From Acidimicrobiia bacterium (lineage in GTDB: Bacteria > Actinomycetota > Acidimicrobiia > Acidimicrobiales > Aldehydirespiratoraceae): 64,000 nt of DNA. The translations under genes and the position numbers were made by a program. Each line of letters begins with the position of its first letter. Position 1 is the stretch's first letter. The notes beneath the pieces are model-generated. The model was given only the letters and a program-made list of their open reading frames with translations, did no database searches and was not told the origin of the DNA. Below, one piece after another: positions 60,959 through 64,000 of this stretch. The stretch is from assembly GCA_022820805.1 (NCBI GenBank), contig JAJEEV010000043.1, positions 178,427 to 242,426 on the forward strand. Reading direction: 5' to 3'.

Positions 60959-63838
60959 TCAGGCGACGGCCGCGTCGTGGAGGCGTCGGACGATTTCGAA
61001 GAAGTCGTCGAGGTCGCCCTCGACGAAGATGGTCTCGGGGCCTTCGGGGGCGACAGAGGTGAAGGGCGAGTCGTAGACGCGGCCGGGGTCGATGGTGCCA
61101 TGCTCGGTGAGATAGTCGATAACCAAGTCGACGAACCTGATCTGGTTGCTGCTGTACTGCTTGTCGTCGAGGAACCTGTTGAAGGCTTGCTTGGCTGCGG
61201 CTCGGTCGAGGCCGACCAGGCTGCGGACGAACAGCCCGAAGCTGCCGGCACGTTCGGAGGCTTGGGCGAAGGTGTCGGTGTCGCCGATCCCGGCGGCGAC
61301 CAGCACACGCTGGAGTTCGTCCATGTCGGCGGCCTTTAGCGGTTCGCCGCTGCGGACCTTGGCCACGATCTCGTCGGCGAGGTTGTCGGCGAGGAAACGC
61401 TGGGCCTTCTTGCGGAACTGCGCGAAGTCGGAGCTGCCGACTGTGCCGCCAGTGCCGGGGATCTCGATTTCGGTGCTGTCGCCGAGTAGGTCGGTGAAGT
61501 CGGAGTAGAGCGGCGTCTTGTGGATGCGCTCTATGAGCTGCACGATGCTGCGGAGCCGTTTGCGGGCGTCTTCGAGCATCGCGTAGCTGACATCGACCCA
61601 CCACTCGTCGGTCTGGATGGCCTGGATCAGCTCCATCTGCGCTGCGACCGAAGGGATGGAGGTACCGAGGTCCTCTAGGGCCGAGGCCAGTCGGATGACA
61701 CGTTTGCGTTGCCGTTCGAACGGCTCCTGTCGGAGGAGGCGCAGTTGGGCGTTCAGCATCACCACATCGAAGCGCTTGGCGTCCTCGTCGTCGGGATCGA
61801 GCTGGTCCGGCAGTTTGGCGACACGCTCGTTGAGCGCCGCTAGGTCCTTGAGCGTGATGTCTTGCCACGCTTCGGAAGTACGGAATCGTTCGACGAGTTC
61901 GAGATGGGGACGCACGAGGAAGTTGTCCGGGTTCATCGACGCCACCGTCTGGCGCAGTGTGGCGGCTATCTCGGCTCGCTCGTCGCCGAGGCTCTCGATG
62001 CCGTCGAGGGCATTCAGCAGCTCGAGGCGGGTGCTGAAGATGATCTCGCTGAGCGGCGCCCCGCCCGACGGCTCCGCCGCCTCAAGCGGCTCGCTGAAGT
62101 ACTCGAGGTTCTGGCAGAAGTCGAACACGTTGAAGCCGGCCTTGTCGTCGCCTGGCCCGAATAGGTCCTCGCACAGGCGGGTGCCCCGTCCGAGCATCTG
62201 CCAGAACTTGGTCTTGGACCGCACCAGCTTGAAGAACACGAGGTTGACGACCTCGGGAATGTCGATGCCGGTGTCGAGCATGTCGACGCTGATGGCGATG
62301 TGGGGCGCCTTGTCCATGTTGGAGAAGTCGTCGATCAGGCTCTGGCCGTATTGGACCTGGTGGGTGATCACCCTTGCGAAGTTCCCGGCGTTGAGCGCCG
62401 GGTAGTTGGCGTCGAACCGCTGCTTGATGTAGTCGGCGTGGAGCTGGTTCTTGGCGAAGATGATCGTCTTGCCGAGCCGGTCGCCGCCGGCCACCTTGAT
62501 GCCCTCGGTCATGAGGTGCTGCAGCACCCGGTCGACGGTGTCCTCGTTGAAGAGCCACTTGTTGAGCTCCGCGGCGTCGACCTCGTCGGGCGGTTCGACT
62601 GGGCTGCCTTCGTCGTCCTCGCCCCAGTCCAGTTCGTCCCACTGTCCCTGCTCGTCCTCGGGGAGCTGGTCGTAGCGGATGCCTTCGCGCATGAACTTCA
62701 GCGGCACGGACACGCCCCTGGGCTTCACGAGGTAACCGTCCCTGATGGCCTCGTCGAGCGAGTAGGCGTCGGTGGGCACGCCGGTCTCGAGGTCGAACAG
62801 GTCGTAGGTGTTCTTGTCGACCTCGTCCTTCGGCGTAGCTGTCAAGCCGATGAGCAGCGAGTCGAAATAGTCGAAGATGCCCCTGTACTTGCGGTACACC
62901 GATCGGTGGGCCTCGTCGATCACCACCAGATCGAAGTACCCGGCACCGAATCGGCGGGTGCCGTCGGGCCTGTACTCGTCGATCTTACCGACCATCGTCT
63001 GATAGGTCGACACGTACACCCGGCCCTCCTCGTCGCCCTCGGTGACCAGGTTGACCGGCGCCGAATCCGGCAGGTGGGCCTTGAAAGCGTTCACCGCCTG
63101 GTTCACCAGCGCCGTCCGATCAGCCAGGAACAACACCCGCTTCACCCATCCCGCCCGCATCAATAGATCCACGAGCGCGATCACCGTGCGGGTCTTGCCC
63201 GCGCCTGTGGCCATCACGAGCAGCGCCTTGCGCTGCTTGTCGGTGTCGAAGTGCTCCGCGATGGCACTGATCGCACGCAACTGGTAGTGGCGCTCCACGA
63301 TCTGTCTCGTCACCGGCAGCGATGGCAGAGACTCGCAGGTGGCGCGCCGCTGGATGAGCAGGGCAAGCTCGTCGCTCGTGTAGAAGCCCTGCACCGGCCG
63401 GGCCGGATACCGGGTGTCGTCCCAGAGCCAGTGCTCATAGCCGTTGCTGTAGAACACCACCGGCCGCTGACCGGTCTCGGCTTCGAGGCAATCCGCATAG
63501 AGCCTGGCCTGCTGTTGGCCCACCTGCGGACTCTTGAGGGCCTTCTTGGCCTCGACCACTGCTAGCGGCAAACCGTCGTCGCCCCACAGCACGTAGTCGA
63601 CATAGCCGACTCCAGAACCCGAGGGCATCCCGTGCACCTCGTACTCGATGTCGCGACCCTCGACGAGGTTGGTCCAACCTGCTTCGGCCAGTAGCGCATC
63701 AATCTTGTAGCGGCGAGTGTCGGCCTCGGACCAGTCGTGCGCCTCGATCGGAAGTGCCGCGGCCTCCTTCTTTGCTGCCGCCACCTGCTTGCGCAGCTCG
63801 CTTAGCTCGGCTTCGAGTGCAGCCTTCATCTCGGCCAT
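60959..63838 (-). CDS. hsdR: Type I restriction enzyme R subunit (HsdR-like), possibly 5' truncated
   Basis: A 959-residue motor-nuclease. N-terminal coiled coil (3-27), nuclease motif with Asp81 (GYVDYVLWGDD) and EAKK (96-99), Walker A VMATGAGKT (208-216), DEAH (308-311), TATPKDE and QMLGRGTRL (motif VI), then a helical C-terminus. As part of a type I complex it would translocate and cut unmethylated DNA, but no hsdM or hsdS is in the window. The IS element ends 23 bp before the ATG. The frame stays open upstream (LRAE before MAEMKAAL continues the heptads), so the native N-terminus may have been cut off. Confidence 0.85.
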   Translation of the reverse strand: MAEMKAALEAELSELRKQVAAAKKEAAALPIEAHDWSEADTRRYKIDALLAEAGWTNLVEGRDIEYEVHGMPSGSGVGYVDYVLWGDDGLPLAVVEAKKALKSPQVGQQQARLYADCLEAETGQRPVVFYSNGYEHWLWDDTRYPARPVQGFYTSDELALLIQRRATCESLPSLPVTRQIVERHYQLRAISAIAEHFDTDKQRKALLVMATGAGKTRTVIALVDLLMRAGWVKRVLFLADRTALVNQAVNAFKAHLPDSAPVNLVTEGDEEGRVYVSTYQTMVGKIDEYRPDGTRRFGAGYFDLVVIDEAHRSVYRKYRGIFDYFDSLLIGLTATPKDEVDKNTYDLFDLETGVPTDAYSLDEAIRDGYLVKPRGVSVPLKFMREGIRYDQLPEDEQGQWDELDWGEDDEGSPVEPPDEVDAAELNKWLFNEDTVDRVLQHLMTEGIKVAGGDRLGKTIIFAKNQLHADYIKQRFDANYPALNAGNFARVITHQVQYGQSLIDDFSNMDKAPHIAISVDMLDTGIDIPEVVNLVFFKLVRSKTKFWQMLGRGTRLCEDLFGPGDDKAGFNVFDFCQNLEYFSEPLEAAEPSGGAPLSEIIFSTRLELLNALDGIESLGDERAEIAATLRQTVASMNPDNFLVRPHLELVERFRTSEAWQDITLKDLAALNERVAKLPDQLDPDDEDAKRFDVVMLNAQLRLLRQEPFERQRKRVIRLASALEDLGTSIPSVAAQMELIQAIQTDEWWVDVSYAMLEDARKRLRSIVQLIERIHKTPLYSDFTDLLGDSTEIEIPGTGGTVGSSDFAQFRKKAQRFLADNLADEIVAKVRSGEPLKAADMDELQRVLVAAGIGDTDTFAQASERAGSFGLFVRSLVGLDRAAAKQAFNRFLDDKQYSSNQIRFVDLVIDYLTEHGTIDPGRVYDSPFTSVAPEGPETIFVEGDLDDFFEIVRRLHDAAVA

Positions 63839-63861
63839 CTCTGCCCGAAGCCCGCGCGGCG

Positions 63862-64000
63862 TGAACCGCCCTGGCTTTCTTGGAGGGTCGGTTTATTGGT
63901 TTCCAACCGTTTGTTGGTCGGGTCTTCGGGCAGCGTAGGCCGCCTCGAACTCTGTCGGCGGGACGTCGCCGAGATGGGTGTGCAGCCGCTGGTGGTTGTG
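63862..64000 (-). mobile_element. IS3-family insertion sequence, end lying against hsdR
   Basis: The element appears to end at 63862 with TGAACCGCCCTGGCTTTC, which resembles terminal inverted repeats of actinobacterial IS3 elements beginning TGAACCGCCC. The transposase C-terminus follows 31 bp inside. The rest of the element is beyond the window, so length, second end and target duplication cannot be seen. Confidence 0.7.
63893..64000 (-). CDS. IS3-family transposase, C-terminal 35 residues
   Basis: Partial frame, open to the window edge, ending at TAA (63893-63895). The residues HNHQRLHTHLGDVPPTEFEA and the following AYAAR are the typical C-terminal end of the OrfB integrase (rve domain): YNxxRxHxxLGxxxPxEFE. 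The catalytic DDE residues lie outside the window. Confidence 0.8.
   Translation of the reverse strand, partial: HNHQRLHTHLGDVPPTEFEAAYAARRPDQQTVGNQ

Noticed and set aside
60959..63838. Complete type I restriction-modification system
   Set aside because: Only the R subunit is visible; methylase and specificity genes are not in the window.

Overview
The window is high-GC DNA with many GTG starts, 1-4 nt stop/start overlaps, a Pup-proteasome gene set (mpa, dop, pup, prcB, prcA, pafA), the pafBC-tatA-tatC-helY order and a DUF4193 protein. This points to an actinobacterium. The mix with hydroquinone catabolism and a split proteasome locus suggests a lineage outside the well-studied orders, possibly Acidimicrobiia, but that placement is an inference.

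Layout. 1-9.5 kb: an aromatic catabolic block. One minus-strand operon encodes two-subunit hydroquinone dioxygenase, maleylacetate reductase, a LIV-type ABC transporter with its binding protein, and 3-oxoadipyl-CoA thiolase. It converges on a hydroxyquinol 1,2-dioxygenase. 9.6-12.3 kb: VWA/CoxE-like protein, MetE-like zinc protein, ferredoxin. 12.5-24.8 kb: mpa, then an Aap-type amino-acid ABC transporter cassette with two tandem binding proteins, then dop-pup-prcB-prcA. 24.9-33.5 kb: an accessory island separating prcA from pafA. It holds DUF3800 and DUF4268 proteins, an operon of an SF2 helicase plus two proteins that share a repeated module with the helicase C-terminus, a small gene broken by an amber codon, a coiled-coil repeat protein and a DUF4143 ATPase. 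Much of this island is bracketed by two copies of a hairpin-forming element. 33.6-43 kb: pafA-pafB-pafC-lepB-gdpD-(small membrane protein)-tatA-tatC-helY-DAGK-like. 43-54.6 kb: housekeeping genes (M20 hydrolase, ThyX-like, DUF4193, GNAT, Nudix, enoyl-CoA hydratase, thiD, yqgE, LexA-box alkB, SDR, flavin disulfide reductase). 54.6-60.9 kb: trpF-trpB-trpA, a J-domain protein, and hisI-trpE-ygfZ. 61-64 kb: an orphan type I restriction R subunit cut close to its 5' end by an IS3-family element that runs off the window.

How it works together. The catabolic block can import an aromatic compound, open hydroquinone or hydroxyquinol rings and reduce maleylacetate to 3-oxoadipate. The thiolase finishes the route after CoA activation encoded elsewhere. 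Pup, PafA, Dop, PrcAB and Mpa form a complete pupylation-proteasome pathway. PafBC and the LexA-box alkB are DNA-damage-linked.

Many genes here have a TANNNT hexamer ending 6-8 nt before the start codon and no Shine-Dalgarno sequence, which implies leaderless mRNAs. I used that pattern to choose several starts. No tRNA, rRNA, CRISPR array or recognised riboswitch was seen. The best candidate for an undescribed system is the helicase plus two module proteins at 27.3-30.8 kb.
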